A DNA stretch of 64,000 nt from Alteromonas australica. Lineage in GTDB: Bacteria > Pseudomonadota > Gammaproteobacteria > Enterobacterales > Alteromonadaceae. Below are positions 46,450 through 55,626 of this stretch, piece by piece; the stretch's first letter is position 1, and each line of letters begins with the position of its first letter. The translations under genes and the position numbers were made by a program. The notes under the pieces were generated by a model, which ran no database searches, was not told the origin of the DNA, and saw only the letters and a list, made by a program, of their open reading frames with translations. The stretch is taken from the NCBI RefSeq assembly GCF_000730385.1, contig NZ_CP008849.1:2046001-2110000 (forward strand), written 5' to 3'.

Positions 46450-46977
46450 TTACATTGCATAAACTGCGCGAAGTTCGTCATACATCGCCTTCCGTTTTGA
46501 GAGAATGATAGTGCGATAATCTTCTAAGTCTGCCTCAGTTAAAGAGGAGTTACCTTGCCAAGCTTTTCTTCTGAACTCTTTGACATAATCGCCGTAGTCT
46601 CTAAAAAGTTCTTGTGCATTCGTCGCGCCAATTAATATTAACTTACCCTCTGCACTAGCCAAGTCAGTATACTTATCAAACAATTCCTTAGCGGCTCCAT
46701 CAATTCTTGCTTTTAGGTCCTCAGGAGCATCTTTTTTACGTTCGACGTACCTGACATGCTCAATCATGTATGCCCAATATTTTAGAGCAGATGTAGAGAA
46801 GTTTTCTGCTTGTGACGATATTTCTTCTAACAATTCTCGTTGTCGGTTTTGCTTGGATTTTTCGACATCCTTTTCATGGTTTAATTTTGTGACGCTATAT
46901 GTTGCTACACCCGATATAAGTGCGCCCAATCCAATTTTGACTGCTGTATCAATGATATCTAAAACTGTTGCAGACAT
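46450..46977 (-). CDS. Membrane-anchored helical protein, unknown function
   Basis: A 175-residue protein with one membrane helix (about residues 8-28, AVKIGLGALISGVATYSV), then a long charged alpha-helical region that may be coiled coil (KLNHEKDVEKSKQNRQRELLEEISSQAENF). AAGGAAG is upstream of the ATG. The stop codon lies against the attC. No family recognised. Confidence 0.6.
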   Translation of the reverse strand: MSATVLDIIDTAVKIGLGALISGVATYSVTKLNHEKDVEKSKQNRQRELLEEISSQAENFSTSALKYWAYMIEHVRYVERKKDAPEDLKARIDGAAKELFDKYTDLASAEGKLILIGATNAQELFRDYGDYVKEFRRKAWQGNSSLTEADLEDYRTIILSKRKAMYDELRAVYAM

Positions 46978-46997
46978 AGGTGAAACTTCCTTTGTAA

Positions 46998-47106
46998 ACC
47001 TAACATTAAGCTAAGCGGCGCAGTTGCGTGGGGCATAATGGCGAAGCCGCCCCGCGTAAATGCGTCCGAGCGACCGAAGGGAGTGGTCTTTAGCGCTTTG
47101 TTAGAA
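46998..47106 (-). repeat. attC site
   Basis: 109 bp between ACCTAAC (46998-47004) and GTTAGAA (47100-47106), with GCGTGGGGC and GCCCCGCG arms; nearly identical to the sites at 43151 and 48333. Confidence 0.88.
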
Positions 47107-47418
47107 GCAAAGCCAGTTCCTTTGGTCTGTTTAAAAACTGTTAAAGCCAGCATACGATTGATTGTTAACGCAAACAAGCAAAACGACTGAACAGTGAAGG
47201 TTTTAATTTGACTGAAGCTAGCCGCCACCTGAGCTATCGAGTGTAATGGCGCGTGCTGGCTGAAAATAAGGACATGAAGGTAAAGCGCCTATTACACCAC
47301 CTTTGAATTAACTGCGGCGGGTTTACACCTACCACAAGCCAGAGCGATGCTAGCGAAAACAGGTGAGGGGAGTTGTACTGGGATTTTTATAAAGCCAAAC
47401 GCAGTTTAGGCTGGCGCC
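47107..47418 (-). ncRNA. ORF-less structured cassette, copy 1
   Basis: About 310 bp with no good ORF, related to 48022-48332 and 48442-48753. A long helix is formed by GTGTAATGGCGC (47241-47252) and GCGCCTATTACAC (47285-47297) with one bulged T, enclosed by CCGCC (47222-47226)/GGCGG (47316-47320). The helix is shared by all copies, with compensatory changes in copy 3. It may encode a small RNA or a folded single-stranded DNA; strand is inferred from the array. Confidence 0.55.
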
Positions 47419-47534
47419 TTATAACTTTTTAAATAAGGGGCGCAGACATGTGGGCTAAAATCCGAACGAAGTGAGCCAGCCCACATGTTTGCGTCCCAGC
47501 GAACGCAGTGAGTGAGTTTATTGGCTTGTTAGCT
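47419..47534 (-). repeat. attC site
   Basis: 116 bp from TTATAAC (47419-47425) to GTTAGCT (47528-47534), with ACATGTGGGCT and AGCCCACATGT arms. Confidence 0.85.
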
Positions 47535-47900
47535 GACATTGCCAATAACTACCACCGATTCTTGGTTGATAATGAACTGATATCCAAAAGCTAAGATAAT
47601 TGCAAATATACTAAGAATATTTAGATAAAATGACATTTGCTTATAGCTTTTTTCATTGTCTCTTTTGTCGTAGTGGTCAATTACGGTTAACGCTGCGTTT
47701 ATAGCACTGGAGACTAATGCTACGCAGAAAAATAGTAACGGCATGCCAGTTAATTCAACAGAACCAGAGCCTCTTACGCCAGGGTAGACCAATACATCGT
47801 TAATGCCAGCGTAGAAACATATACCGATTAAAAAAAGAGCCAAAATGATATTAAAAATTCGTGTCGAATTAGGGATTTTGTTCGGAGAGTAATCTTCCAT
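47529..47900 (-). CDS. Small multipass membrane protein, unknown
   Basis: A 123-residue protein with four hydrophobic segments at about 15-32, 48-68, 88-105 and 108-122 (IILALFLIGICFYAGIN; GMPLLFFCVALVSSAINAALTVI; LNILSIFAIILAFGYQFI). Its TAA lies in the attC. It lies between two related ORF-less cassettes. No family recognised. Confidence 0.55.
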   Translation of the reverse strand: MEDYSPNKIPNSTRIFNIILALFLIGICFYAGINDVLVYPGVRGSGSVELTGMPLLFFCVALVSSAINAALTVIDHYDKRDNEKSYKQMSFYLNILSIFAIILAFGYQFIINQESVVVIGNVS

Positions 47901-47913
47901 GAATCCTCTTGGC

Positions 47914-48021
47914 AGCTAACTTTAAGCTAAGGGGCGCAGATACGTGGGGCATAATGGCGAAGCCGCCCCGCGTATAGGCGTCCCAGCGACCGAAGGGAGT
48001 GACTTAAGCGCTTTGTTAGAA
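47914..48021 (-). repeat. attC site
   Basis: 108 bp from AGCTAAC (47914-47920) to GTTAGAA (48015-48021), with ACGTGGGGC and GCCCCGCGT arms. Confidence 0.88.
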
Positions 48022-48332
48022 GCAGAGCCTGTTCCCTTGGCCTTTTTAAAAACTAATAAAGTCAGAATACGATTGATTGTTAACACAAACAAGCAAAACG
48101 ACTGTGCACAAATGTTTTTGATTTGGAAGAAGCTAGCCGCCATCTGAGCTATCGAGTGTAATGGCGCTTGCTGACTCAAAATAAGAACTTGTCAATAAAG
48201 CGCCTATTACACTACCTTTGAATTGAAAGCGGCGGATTTAAACCTACCACAAGCCAGAGCGATGCTAATGAAAACAGGAGGGGCAGTTGCATTGGGATTT
48301 GTATTAAGCCAAACGCAGTTTAGGCTGACGCC
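48022..48332 (-). ncRNA. ORF-less structured cassette, copy 2
   Basis: Related to copies 1 and 3 across its whole length. GTGTAATGGCGC (48156-48167) pairs with GCGCCTATTACAC (48200-48212), bulged T retained. No start codon with ribosome site and no long frame. Confidence 0.55.
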
Positions 48333-48441
48333 TTATAACATTAAGCTAAGCGGCGCAGTTGCGTGGGGCATAATGGCGAAGCCGCCCCGCGTAAATGCGT
48401 CCGAGCGACCGAAGGGAGTGGTCTTAAGCGCCTTGTTATAA
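48333..48441 (-). repeat. attC site
   Basis: 109 bp from TTATAAC (48333-48339) to GTTATAA (48435-48441); interior nearly identical to those at 43151 and 46998. Confidence 0.88.
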
Positions 48442-48753
48442 GCATAGCCATTTCCTTTGGTCTTTTTAAAAACTGTTGATGCCAGCATACGATTGATTGT
48501 TAACACAAACAAGTAGAACGACTGTGCAGTGATGGTTTTGATTTGACGGGAGCAAGCCGCCACTTGAACTAACAAGCGCATTGGCGGTTACTGACTAAAA
48601 ATAAGAGTTTTGTGATAAAGCGCCTAATGCGCGACCTTTGAAGGTAATGCGGCGGATTTACACCTACCACAAGCCAGCGCGATGCAAATGAAAACAGGTG
48701 AGGGTAGTTTTACTGGGATTTTCATAAAGCCAAACGCAGTTTAGGCTGACGCC
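48442..48753 (-). ncRNA. ORF-less structured cassette, copy 3 (first in array)
   Basis: The helix here is GCGCATT-GGCG (48576-48586) with CGCC-T-AATGCGC (48621-48632). Compared with GTGTAAT/ATTACAC in copies 1 and 2, three base pairs have changed on both strands together, keeping the pairing and the bulged T. The outer CCGCC/GGCGG (48557-48561, 48651-48655) is also kept. It ends TTATAAC at 48754-48760, the right border of the array. Confidence 0.55.
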
Positions 48754-48769
48754 TTATAACAATTTAATG

Positions 48770-48910
48770 TACGGAAAAAATCCTTTATGCAACGTGGAAA
48801 AAATCCGTATATAACCTTAATCATCTACTCACTTTCGCACGTATTGTCATCTACATCAATATCCTGCACTTTGTATCTGAAAACGCGGTATTAAAGTACG
48901 GAATTTGTCC
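48770..48910. promoter_or_regulatory. Three TACGGA-WWWWDTCC motifs beside the array border
   Basis: TACGGAAAAAATCC at 48770-48783 (plus), its near inverse GGAAAAAATCCGTA at 48796-48809 (minus) and TACGGAATTTGTCC at 48897-48910 (plus). They occupy the 330 bp non-coding stretch between the last cassette and the DUF2919 gene, where an attI and promoters would be expected. They may be operators or recombinase-binding sites; no integrase gene is near. The rest of the stretch shows nothing else clear. Confidence 0.4.
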
Positions 48911-49090
48911 TTTTTATTTTTCCATCCACGAATATTTACTGATTTAGGGGTGTGTATAGAAATATTTAACACGTTTAGCGCGGGTTTATTGTCAAATAGG
49001 GGGGAGTAGATACCGTAACAGCCGGGTCTTTAAGTTAGTAAATTTGCCCCAATATGTAGGAGCAACACCCTCACAATTTTTGAAAATTAA

Positions 49091-49558
49091 ATGCTCAAAT
49101 TACCCTTGAAGTACTACGATGAGTCGGGTCGTATTTTGCCGCCAAAATGGCTGTATGTGCAGTTGGCATTCTTTTGCTTAGATTGGGTTATTTTTATATT
49201 TTCACTGGCGTCACCCTCTCAAACCGACACTTTGTTATTTCTCTTTTACCCCCAAGCGAATAGTTTGGGTATCGCACTACTGGCAAGCTTACCTATAGTG
49301 GTAAGTTTATTATTGTTAAGCCAGCGCGAGCGATTATGGAAGCGCAACCTTACTGGCTGGCCACGGGCACTGTTACCTCTTATGCTACTGGGAATAAGCT
49401 GTGCATTTTGCGTAGTCTTATATCATGAAGCCTTAGTTAAATGGCAGTTTGAACTGTTTCAGGGTATAAGATTATTAGTGTCAATCGCTAGCTTATATGT
49501 TGTATCTCAAAGTCGTCATTTACGTTGGATGGTAGAAGATTGGCAGAAAGGGAAATAA
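49091..49558 (+). CDS. DUF2919 membrane protein
   Basis: A 155-residue protein of the DUF2919 (YfeZ-like) family: LPPKWLYVQLAFFCLDWVIFIFSLAS, LLFLFYPQ and four membrane helices in total. Function unknown. It is the first core-type gene right of the cassette array. The ribosome site is weak. Confidence 0.75.
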   Translation: MLKLPLKYYDESGRILPPKWLYVQLAFFCLDWVIFIFSLASPSQTDTLLFLFYPQANSLGIALLASLPIVVSLLLLSQRERLWKRNLTGWPRALLPLMLLGISCAFCVVLYHEALVKWQFELFQGIRLLVSIASLYVVSQSRHLRWMVEDWQKGK

Positions 49559-49655
49559 CGTACGAGTTGGGGCTCCAAGCGATAAAAAATATACTTACAA
49601 AGCGGCATTCACAGGCTTTACACTATGTTGTGTAAAGCCCGCTGACCCTCTCCAC

Positions 49656-50063
49656 CTATTGGTGATTAGCTAAGGCTTTAGTGAAATATTCCTGAACGCT
49701 TGTTTCACTGTTGTTTACTAGTCGTTCGTAACATATGCCAGCAAAGGCGTAAGTGTTTTCGCCTACACCTAAAAGCACATAGGGCGCATTGGGGTTAGAT
49801 TGATCGTAAATCCACTGACTGTTATCTACAAATCTGCGCATCGTTTCACCAGTATAAGCACCAAATATATTACAAAGTGTGAATACGGCTTCGTTTTCCA
49901 ATGCTTGATCGTGGTATTTATCTATAAAACTCAGCAGCAAATCATCCACATTTGCAATGCTCTGTTTTGAAAAATCCAGTGTTACGTCAAATTCATCTTT
50001 CGCCGTTTTCACTGCATTTTCAGCGCAATCGCTCATTAATTCTTCTAGTTCTTTAGGCGTCAT
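49656..50063 (-). CDS. Hypothetical cytoplasmic protein (135 aa)
   Basis: A soluble acidic protein with CNIFGAYTGETMRRF in its middle and SNPNAPYVLLGVGENTYAFAG after, resembling DUF3806-type domains; I am not certain. No signal or membrane segment. AAGGAG is upstream of the ATG. Probably co-directional with tcdA, which lies upstream. Confidence 0.6.
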   Translation of the reverse strand: MTPKELEELMSDCAENAVKTAKDEFDVTLDFSKQSIANVDDLLLSFIDKYHDQALENEAVFTLCNIFGAYTGETMRRFVDNSQWIYDQSNPNAPYVLLGVGENTYAFAGICYERLVNNSETSVQEYFTKALANHQ

Positions 50064-50128
50064 CGTAGCTCCTTGGTGGCACCGTCTATTACCGATGTCT
50101 TGGGTATCCGTTACGTTACCGTAATTGT

Positions 50129-50917
50129 TTATTTTTGACCAGTCAGCCGATTAATAATACTGGCAGCTGCGAACAGGCCAAATGTGGCTGTTACTGTTAC
50201 AACTGCACCGAATCCTCCAGCACAATCTAAACGGGTGCCTCCTTCCATGGCTGACTTATTGAAACAAACGCTACCGTCTGGTTGTGGGTAGCGAAGCTGC
50301 TCGGTAGAGTATATACATTCTACACCGAATCGGCGCTTGGGGTTTTTAGAGAAGTTATAGTTTCTTCTCAGTTCACTGCGAAGCTTTGCGGCAAGTGGGT
50401 CTTGTATTGTTTTGGCAAGGTCACCTTTCGTAACTTGGGTAGGGTCAATCTGACCGCCAGCTCCGCCTACCGTTACAATAGGAATTTTGTTGCGTTTGCA
50501 ATGGGCTATCATGGCTGCTTTTGCACTAATACTATCTGTGGCGTCAATAACGCCATCCATATCTGTAGTAAGTAACTCACGTACATTTTCAGGTAGAACA
50601 AAGTCTTCAACGCAATTAACTTTGCATTTTTCATTGATGGTTGCTATTCGTTGCGCAATCGCTTCTACTTTGGGTTGACCTACAGTGCTAGCTAACGCGT
50701 GAATTTGTCTATTCGTATTGGTTACGCACACGTCGTCTAAATCGATGAGCGTTAGCTCACCCACGCCAGAACGCGCCAGCGATTCAGCGCACCAGCTACC
50801 CACACCGCCAATACCCGCAATGCACACATGGCTATTCGCCAGCGCATTGGCACCGTCTAGGCCATACAGTCTTACTATGCCGCCAAATTTGGGGTCATTC
50901 GACACATCAATACTCAC
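50129..50917 (-). CDS. tcdA: tRNA threonylcarbamoyladenosine dehydratase
   Basis: A 262-residue E1-like enzyme that cyclises t6A37 of tRNA to ct6A in an ATP-dependent step. The nucleotide-binding GIGGVGSWCAESLARSGVGELTLIDLDDV (about residues 30-60) and TNTNRQIHAL are typical, with VIDATDSISAKAAMIAHC later. The start is GTG at 50917 preceded by AGGTAG. Length matches E. coli TcdA (268). Confidence 0.93.
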   Translation of the reverse strand: MSIDVSNDPKFGGIVRLYGLDGANALANSHVCIAGIGGVGSWCAESLARSGVGELTLIDLDDVCVTNTNRQIHALASTVGQPKVEAIAQRIATINEKCKVNCVEDFVLPENVRELLTTDMDGVIDATDSISAKAAMIAHCKRNKIPIVTVGGAGGQIDPTQVTKGDLAKTIQDPLAAKLRSELRRNYNFSKNPKRRFGVECIYSTEQLRYPQPDGSVCFNKSAMEGGTRLDCAGGFGAVVTVTATFGLFAAASIINRLTGQK

Positions 50918-51171
50918 TCGCGCTACCTATTGCATCAAAAAGGGGTTTTAAAATCTGGCGCGCATGATCGCAAAAACACATCAGAATGCAAGCGCCATTG
51001 GTACTTATACATTCATTTTATTTGCATCCGTTCAGTTTAAACTTACGGTTATTATTGCCTATAAAATTCGAATAAGTCGAATAGCCTGTCCCATTAATGT
51101 CGCCTTACTAACAAGTCTAAATATGATGCAATACCGTAACCTAATACATCATTATTCACAGAGGCAAAGCA

Positions 51172-52137
51172 ATGGGATTACTTGTTGACGGTAACTGGGT
51201 AGATAAATGGTACAACACCAAAGAAAATGGTGGAAAATTCGAAAGGCAAGCCTCGGAATTTAGGCACAGCATAGGGGAGGGGAACTCTCGTTATTTGCCC
51301 GAATCCAATCGCTATCATCTGTATGTTTCTTTAGCTTGTCCATGGGCACACAGAGCCTTGATATTTAGAAAGCTAAAAGGGTTGGAAAATCACATAGACG
51401 TATCGGTAGTACATCCTCATATGCTAGAAGCAGGGTGGAAATTTGAACCTTACCCAGGTAGCACTGGCGATAAACTCTATGGTTATGATTATTTACATCA
51501 AGTATATACTCTCGAAAAAGACGATATTACTACACGCGTTACCGTGCCTGTTCTATGGGATAAGCACACCAAAACCATCGTCAATAATGAATCGGCGGAT
51601 ATCATACGTATATTTAACCACCGGTTTAATGCTTTAACCCGCAACGAAGACGATTATTACCCTGAGCAACTTTGTGCGCAAATAGATGAAATAAATCATG
51701 AGATTTACCACAACGTTAATAATGGGGTATATAAAGCGGGGTTTGCGACTACGCAAGAAGCCTATGAGGATGCGGTAACCTCATTGTTTACCACGCTAGA
51801 TAATGTTGAAAAAATGCTGAGTAAGTCGAGGTATTTGGTAGGTGATATACTAACCGAGGCCGACTGGCGATTATTTACCACACTAATTCGCTTTGATGCT
51901 GTGTATTACAGCCACTTTAAATGTAACGTTAAACGTATCGTTGATTACCCAAATCTCTATGCATACATGTGTGAGCTATATCAAGTTCCCGGTGTGAAAG
52001 ACACCGTGAATTTCACGCATATAAAGCAGCACTATTATGTTAGCCAAACCACCATCAATCCAACCCAGGTAGTCCCTATTGGGCCAACGCTAAACTTCAC
52101 GTCAAACCACGGAAGAGAAAAGTACACGAACCGCTAA
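51172..52137 (+). CDS. yqjG: Glutathionyl-hydroquinone reductase
   Basis: A 321-residue enzyme of the xi-class glutathione transferases. The catalytic Cys lies in LACPWAHRALIF near residue 60; the N-terminal VDGNWVDKWYNTKENGGKFER and the C-terminal helical domain with FTTLIRFDAVYYSHFKCNVKRI are characteristic. It reduces glutathionyl-hydroquinones and may serve quinone detoxification. AGAGG is upstream of the ATG. It stands alone. Confidence 0.9.
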   Translation: MGLLVDGNWVDKWYNTKENGGKFERQASEFRHSIGEGNSRYLPESNRYHLYVSLACPWAHRALIFRKLKGLENHIDVSVVHPHMLEAGWKFEPYPGSTGDKLYGYDYLHQVYTLEKDDITTRVTVPVLWDKHTKTIVNNESADIIRIFNHRFNALTRNEDDYYPEQLCAQIDEINHEIYHNVNNGVYKAGFATTQEAYEDAVTSLFTTLDNVEKMLSKSRYLVGDILTEADWRLFTTLIRFDAVYYSHFKCNVKRIVDYPNLYAYMCELYQVPGVKDTVNFTHIKQHYYVSQTTINPTQVVPIGPTLNFTSNHGREKYTNR

Positions 52138-52319
52138 ATTAAATAGCCTATTGACTGACGAATAAATGGCCTGAAACACACACAATTTCAGATTATATGT
52201 GTTCAGGCATTGCACCTGATGAAGGCCTTGATTACCATTGGTTGGAGGAATTTAAATGGGAAGTTAATTATCCCAATTTTCGATATTTGCACGTTTGCAG
52301 GGAACAGAGACCTTAAATA

Positions 52320-53780
52320 ATGACAAAATCCATCACATGCTTTAAAGCCTATGATATTCGTGGCGAGTTAAACAGCCAACTAAACGAAGAAGTCGCCTAT
52401 CGAATTGGCTATGCATTTGCACAAGAATTAAGTGCAAGAACCGTTGTAGTAGGAAGCGACGTTCGTTTAACCTCAACGCCTCTAAAGTTAGCGCTAACCG
52501 CAGGCCTTATTGATGCAGGTGCAAACGTGACTGATATTGGTATGGCGGGTACGGAAGAAATTTATTTTGCAACCAAGCACCTTGGCGTAGATGGTGGAAT
52601 TGAAGTTACTGCCAGTCATAACCCAATTAACTACAATGGTATGAAGCTAGTGAAGGCGGGCTCTATCCCCATCAGTGGTGATACGGGGCTGAATGCAATT
52701 AAAGAAAAAGCAGAGCTGCTAGATGACCATAGGGTAACAACGCGCTTAGCCCACTATACTCAGCAACAGCCAATTGATGCAGATGCGTTTTTCAACGGAA
52801 CCGCGCATGTGAAAAAAGACCTGCTAATAGAATCGGGTAGTTACGTAGAAGACTCCTGCATGGAGGCCTATGTGGAGCACATGCTTTCTTACGTTAACTT
52901 AGATAACTTCAAACCGCTAAAAATTGTGGTTAATGCAGGCAATGGCGCAGCAGGAAATGCACTGGATGCCATTGAGTCAGAATTAGCGAGTAGAAACATT
53001 CCTATTACCTTTATTAAAGTGCACCACGAAGCAGATGGCACTTTCCCAAATGGTATCCCTAACCCTTTATTACCAGAAAACAGAGCCGATACCGCAGATG
53101 CAGTAAAAGCCCATAGCGCAGATTTTGGTATTGCATGGGATGGCGATTTCGATCGTTGTTTCTTATTCGACGCCGATGGACAGTTTATTGAAGGCTACTA
53201 CATTGTAGGCTTACTTGCGGCGGCCTTTATCGCTAAAGACAAAAACAGCAAAATTATTTATGACCCACGGGTTTACTGGAACACCGAAGACATTGTAGAA
53301 AATGCTGGCGGAACCCCTATAAAATCTAAAACCGGTCACGCGTTTATTAAAGAACGTATGCGTAAAGAAGACGCGGTGTATGGCGGAGAAATGAGTGCCC
53401 ACCATTATTTCCGCGATTTTGCATACTGCGACTCAGGCATGATCCCATGGCTGCTGATTGCTGAACTAGTCAGTGTTAAGCAACAGTCCCTGGCTAGCAT
53501 GGTTAAAGCGCGTATAGAAGCGTTTCCTTCTTCAGGAGAAATCAACAGTAAGCTGAAAGACGCAGATGCGGCGTTAGAGCGTGTGACCAATACCTATAAA
53601 CCTCAAGCTTCTGTGGTAGATACTACCGATGGTTTAGGGCTGGAGTTTGGTAATTGGCGCTTTAATTTACGCAAGTCTAACACCGAGCCGGTGATTCGCT
53701 TGAACGTTGAAAGCAGAGGGGATATCGCATTAATGGAAGAGAAAACAGAAGAATTGTTGGCGGCAATACGGGCTGAATAA
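52320..53780 (+). CDS. cpsG: Phosphomannomutase/phosphoglucomutase
   Basis: A 486-residue alpha-D-phosphohexomutase that moves phosphate between C6 and C1 of mannose or glucose, supplying sugar nucleotides for surface polysaccharide. Visible: [11 protein letters not shown] at the N-terminus, the phosphoserine loop [13 protein letters not shown] near residue 97, Mg-binding DGDFDRC near 280, sugar-binding [10 protein letters not shown] and the phosphate-binding [12 protein letters not shown] near the end. The symbol follows the family; manB would be an equal choice. A terminator follows. Confidence 0.9.
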   Translation: MTKSITCFKAYDIRGELNSQLNEEVAYRIGYAFAQELSARTVVVGSDVRLTSTPLKLALTAGLIDAGANVTDIGMAGTEEIYFATKHLGVDGGIEVTASHNPINYNGMKLVKAGSIPISGDTGLNAIKEKAELLDDHRVTTRLAHYTQQQPIDADAFFNGTAHVKKDLLIESGSYVEDSCMEAYVEHMLSYVNLDNFKPLKIVVNAGNGAAGNALDAIESELASRNIPITFIKVHHEADGTFPNGIPNPLLPENRADTADAVKAHSADFGIAWDGDFDRCFLFDADGQFIEGYYIVGLLAAAFIAKDKNSKIIYDPRVYWNTEDIVENAGGTPIKSKTGHAFIKERMRKEDAVYGGEMSAHHYFRDFAYCDSGMIPWLLIAELVSVKQQSLASMVKARIEAFPSSGEINSKLKDADAALERVTNTYKPQASVVDTTDGLGLEFGNWRFNLRKSNTEPVIRLNVESRGDIALMEEKTEELLAAIRAE

Positions 53781-53805
53781 TTACCTATTTGGTTAAGCAA
53801 ATGTC

Positions 53806-53834
53806 AAAAAGCGCTCATTAGGAGCGCTTTTTTT
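53806..53834 (+). terminator. Rho-independent terminator after phosphohexomutase gene
   Basis: AAAAAGCGCTC (53806-53816), loop ATTAG, GAGCGCTTTTT (53822-53832). Confidence 0.85.
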
Positions 53835-53855
53835 ATGAATAATTTAATTCATTAC

Positions 53856-54278
53856 CTACGTCACAATAAAAATCATCCATGCGTGACATAAAACCACCAC
53901 AGTGGTTAATGCAATGCGTAAGCTAATGTAGTCAACAATGTACGACTTAGGCAGTGATAGGGTGAATTTGTCATAAACTAAAACGCCTACGTAGCATAAA
54001 GAAAGAACGCCTAACACTTCAACCCGGTGGCTAAACACTAAACATAACCATCCCACAATAGTCGGAAGCATGGCGATATACATTTGCTTATTGAACGCTT
54101 GCTCTTTTATGGCGTCCCACCAATGAACACCCCCAAAAAAAGACAATAGCACCGCAGAGTACTGAATGAAGTACAGTGCACTTTGGGTTAGTGATAGCCA
54201 GTTAAAAACATAAGACAAAGGTAAGAAAAGGAAAGGGATTAAGCCTGCTATACCAAGAAAAACGGCAGAATAGGGCAT
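53856..54278 (-). CDS. DUF3429 membrane protein
   Basis: A 140-residue protein with five membrane helices and the DUF3429 block YFIQYSAVLLSFFGGVHWWDA near residue 36. Function unknown. It lies between the convergent phosphohexomutase gene and gltA, with a terminator on its upstream side. Confidence 0.85.
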   Translation of the reverse strand: MPYSAVFLGIAGLIPFLFLPLSYVFNWLSLTQSALYFIQYSAVLLSFFGGVHWWDAIKEQAFNKQMYIAMLPTIVGWLCLVFSHRVEVLGVLSLCYVGVLVYDKFTLSLPKSYIVDYISLRIALTTVVVLCHAWMIFIVT

Positions 54279-54293
54279 GGGTGACTCCTAATA

Positions 54294-54321
54294 AAAAATA
54301 GCGCCAACAGGCGCTATTTTT
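54294..54321. terminator. Terminator after gltA
   Basis: AAAAATAGCGCC (54294-54305), loop AACA, GGCGCTATTTTT (54310-54321): perfect stem with A and T flanks, acting on the minus-strand gltA transcript. Confidence 0.88.
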
Positions 54322-54348
54322 ACGAAGGTTTGCGAAAACCGTTCAATA

Positions 54349-55626
54349 CTATTTGATCGGTGTATATTTACGCTGATTGTGGCCGGTATAAAGCTGACGA
54401 GGACGACCAATTTTTTGTTTAGGGTCGCTCATCATTTCATGCCAGTGTGAAATCCAACCTACTGTACGAGACAGTGCGAATATACACGTAAACATATTGG
54501 TAGGAATACCAATCGCTTTAAGCACAATACCTGAGTAGAAATCTACATTAGGGAACAATTTCTTCTCAGCGAAGTACGGGTCATTTAATGCAATTTTTTC
54601 AAGTTCCATTGCAACTTCAAGCAATGGATCTTTAACATTAAGTTCGCTTAATACTTCGTGACAGCTTTCACGCATTACTGTCGCGCGCGGATCGTGGTTT
54701 TTGTATACACGGTGACCAAAGCCCATCAATCGGAATGGATCAGACTTGTCTTTAGCACGAGCAATAAACTCTGGAATACGATCTACAGTGCCAATCTCTT
54801 CAAGCATGTTTAAACATGCTTCGTTTGCGCCACCATGAGCAGGGCCCCATAGTGATGCAACACCCGCAGCAATACATGCATAAGGGTTAGCACCTGAAGA
54901 ACCAGCCAAACGAACGGTAGACGTTGATGCATTTTGCTCGTGATCAGCATGAAGCGTAAAGATACGATCCATCGCACGTTCAACCGCTGGGCTAATTTGA
55001 AATTCTTCTGCGGGTACAGAGAACATCATGTTTAGGAAGTTTGCTGCATAGCTTAAATCGTTACGTGGGTAAACAAACGGCTGGCCGATGTTGTACTTGT
55101 AACACATAGCAACAAGGGTAGGCATTTTCGCAATTAAGCGATGTGCACTACGAATACGCTGTTCTTCATTAGAAACGTCTAAATCACTGTGGTAGAACGA
55201 TGACATTGCACCCACTGTTCCACATAACATCGCCATAGGGTGAGCGTCGTTACGGAAACCATGGAAGAACATATTAATTTGTTCATGCACCATAGTGTGA
55301 CGAGTAATAGTGTCTTTGAATTCTTCATATTCTTCTTTCGACGGCGCATCGCCGTGTAGAAGCATATGACAAACTTCAAGGTAGTCTGCATCGCGCGCTA
55401 GTTCTTCAATTGGGAAACCACGGTGTAGCAATACACCCGCAGAGCCGTCAATGTAAGTAATAGCTGACTCGCAAGATCCTGTCGCCATAAAACCAGGGTC
55501 GTAGGTAAAATAACCGTGTTGTCCTAGTGAACGGACATCGATCACATCTTGTCCTTCGGTGCCCGACAAGATAGGAAGCTCGATTTCCTTACCGCCGGCC
55601 TTAAGAATGGCTTTCTGATCTGCCAT
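54349..55626 (-). CDS. gltA: Citrate synthase
   Basis: A 425-residue type II (hexameric, NADH-regulated type) citrate synthase condensing acetyl-CoA and oxaloacetate. Catalytic regions are visible: [16 protein letters not shown] (His), [15 protein letters not shown] (His) and [13 protein letters not shown] (Arg/His/Asp). AGGAGAG precedes the ATG. It is transcribed away from the sdh-suc cluster across a 660 bp gap, as in E. coli. Confidence 0.97.
   Translation of the reverse strand: MADQKAILKAGGKEIELPILSGTEGQDVIDVRSLGQHGYFTYDPGFMATGSCESAITYIDGSAGVLLHRGFPIEELARDADYLEVCHMLLHGDAPSKEEYEEFKDTITRHTMVHEQINMFFHGFRNDAHPMAMLCGTVGAMSSFYHSDLDVSNEEQRIRSAHRLIAKMPTLVAMCYKYNIGQPFVYPRNDLSYAANFLNMMFSVPAEEFQISPAVERAMDRIFTLHADHEQNASTSTVRLAGSSGANPYACIAAGVASLWGPAHGGANEACLNMLEEIGTVDRIPEFIARAKDKSDPFRLMGFGHRVYKNHDPRATVMRESCHEVLSELNVKDPLLEVAMELEKIALNDPYFAEKKLFPNVDFYSGIVLKAIGIPTNMFTCIFALSRTVGWISHWHEMMSDPKQKIGRPRQLYTGHNQRKYTPIK

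Larger units (their letters stand above)
34729..48760 (-). other. Integron cassette array without integrase (CALIN-type)
   Basis: About 14 kb in which mostly minus-strand genes are separated by related 72-116 bp imperfect palindromes bounded by TAAC on the left and GTTA on the right, as expected for attC sites. On the minus strand each gene's stop codon usually lies in or beside one attC end, and the other end (GTTAGG) lies just before the next start. I count about 13 good sites plus decayed ones at the left end. Transcription polarity places the attI end at the right, near 48.76 kb, but there is no intI gene or complete attI there. Contents are small orphan genes, ORF-less cassettes and two IS110-group insertions. 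Confidence 0.88.

Noticed and set aside
46959..48581. Repeated peptides such as KTTPFGRSDAFTRGGFAIMP in several minus-strand frames (46959-47228, 48333-48581, also near 43282 and 48223)
   Set aside because: These are translations of the attC palindromes. They have no ribosome site and repeat only because the DNA repeats.
34729..48760. CRISPR array
   Set aside because: Repeats are about 72-116 bp, palindromic, irregularly spaced by whole genes, and no cas genes are present; attC sites explain them.
48761..49090. Integrase gene or complete attI next to the array
   Set aside because: No ORF resembling a tyrosine recombinase exists here on either strand, and no attI consensus was recognised.
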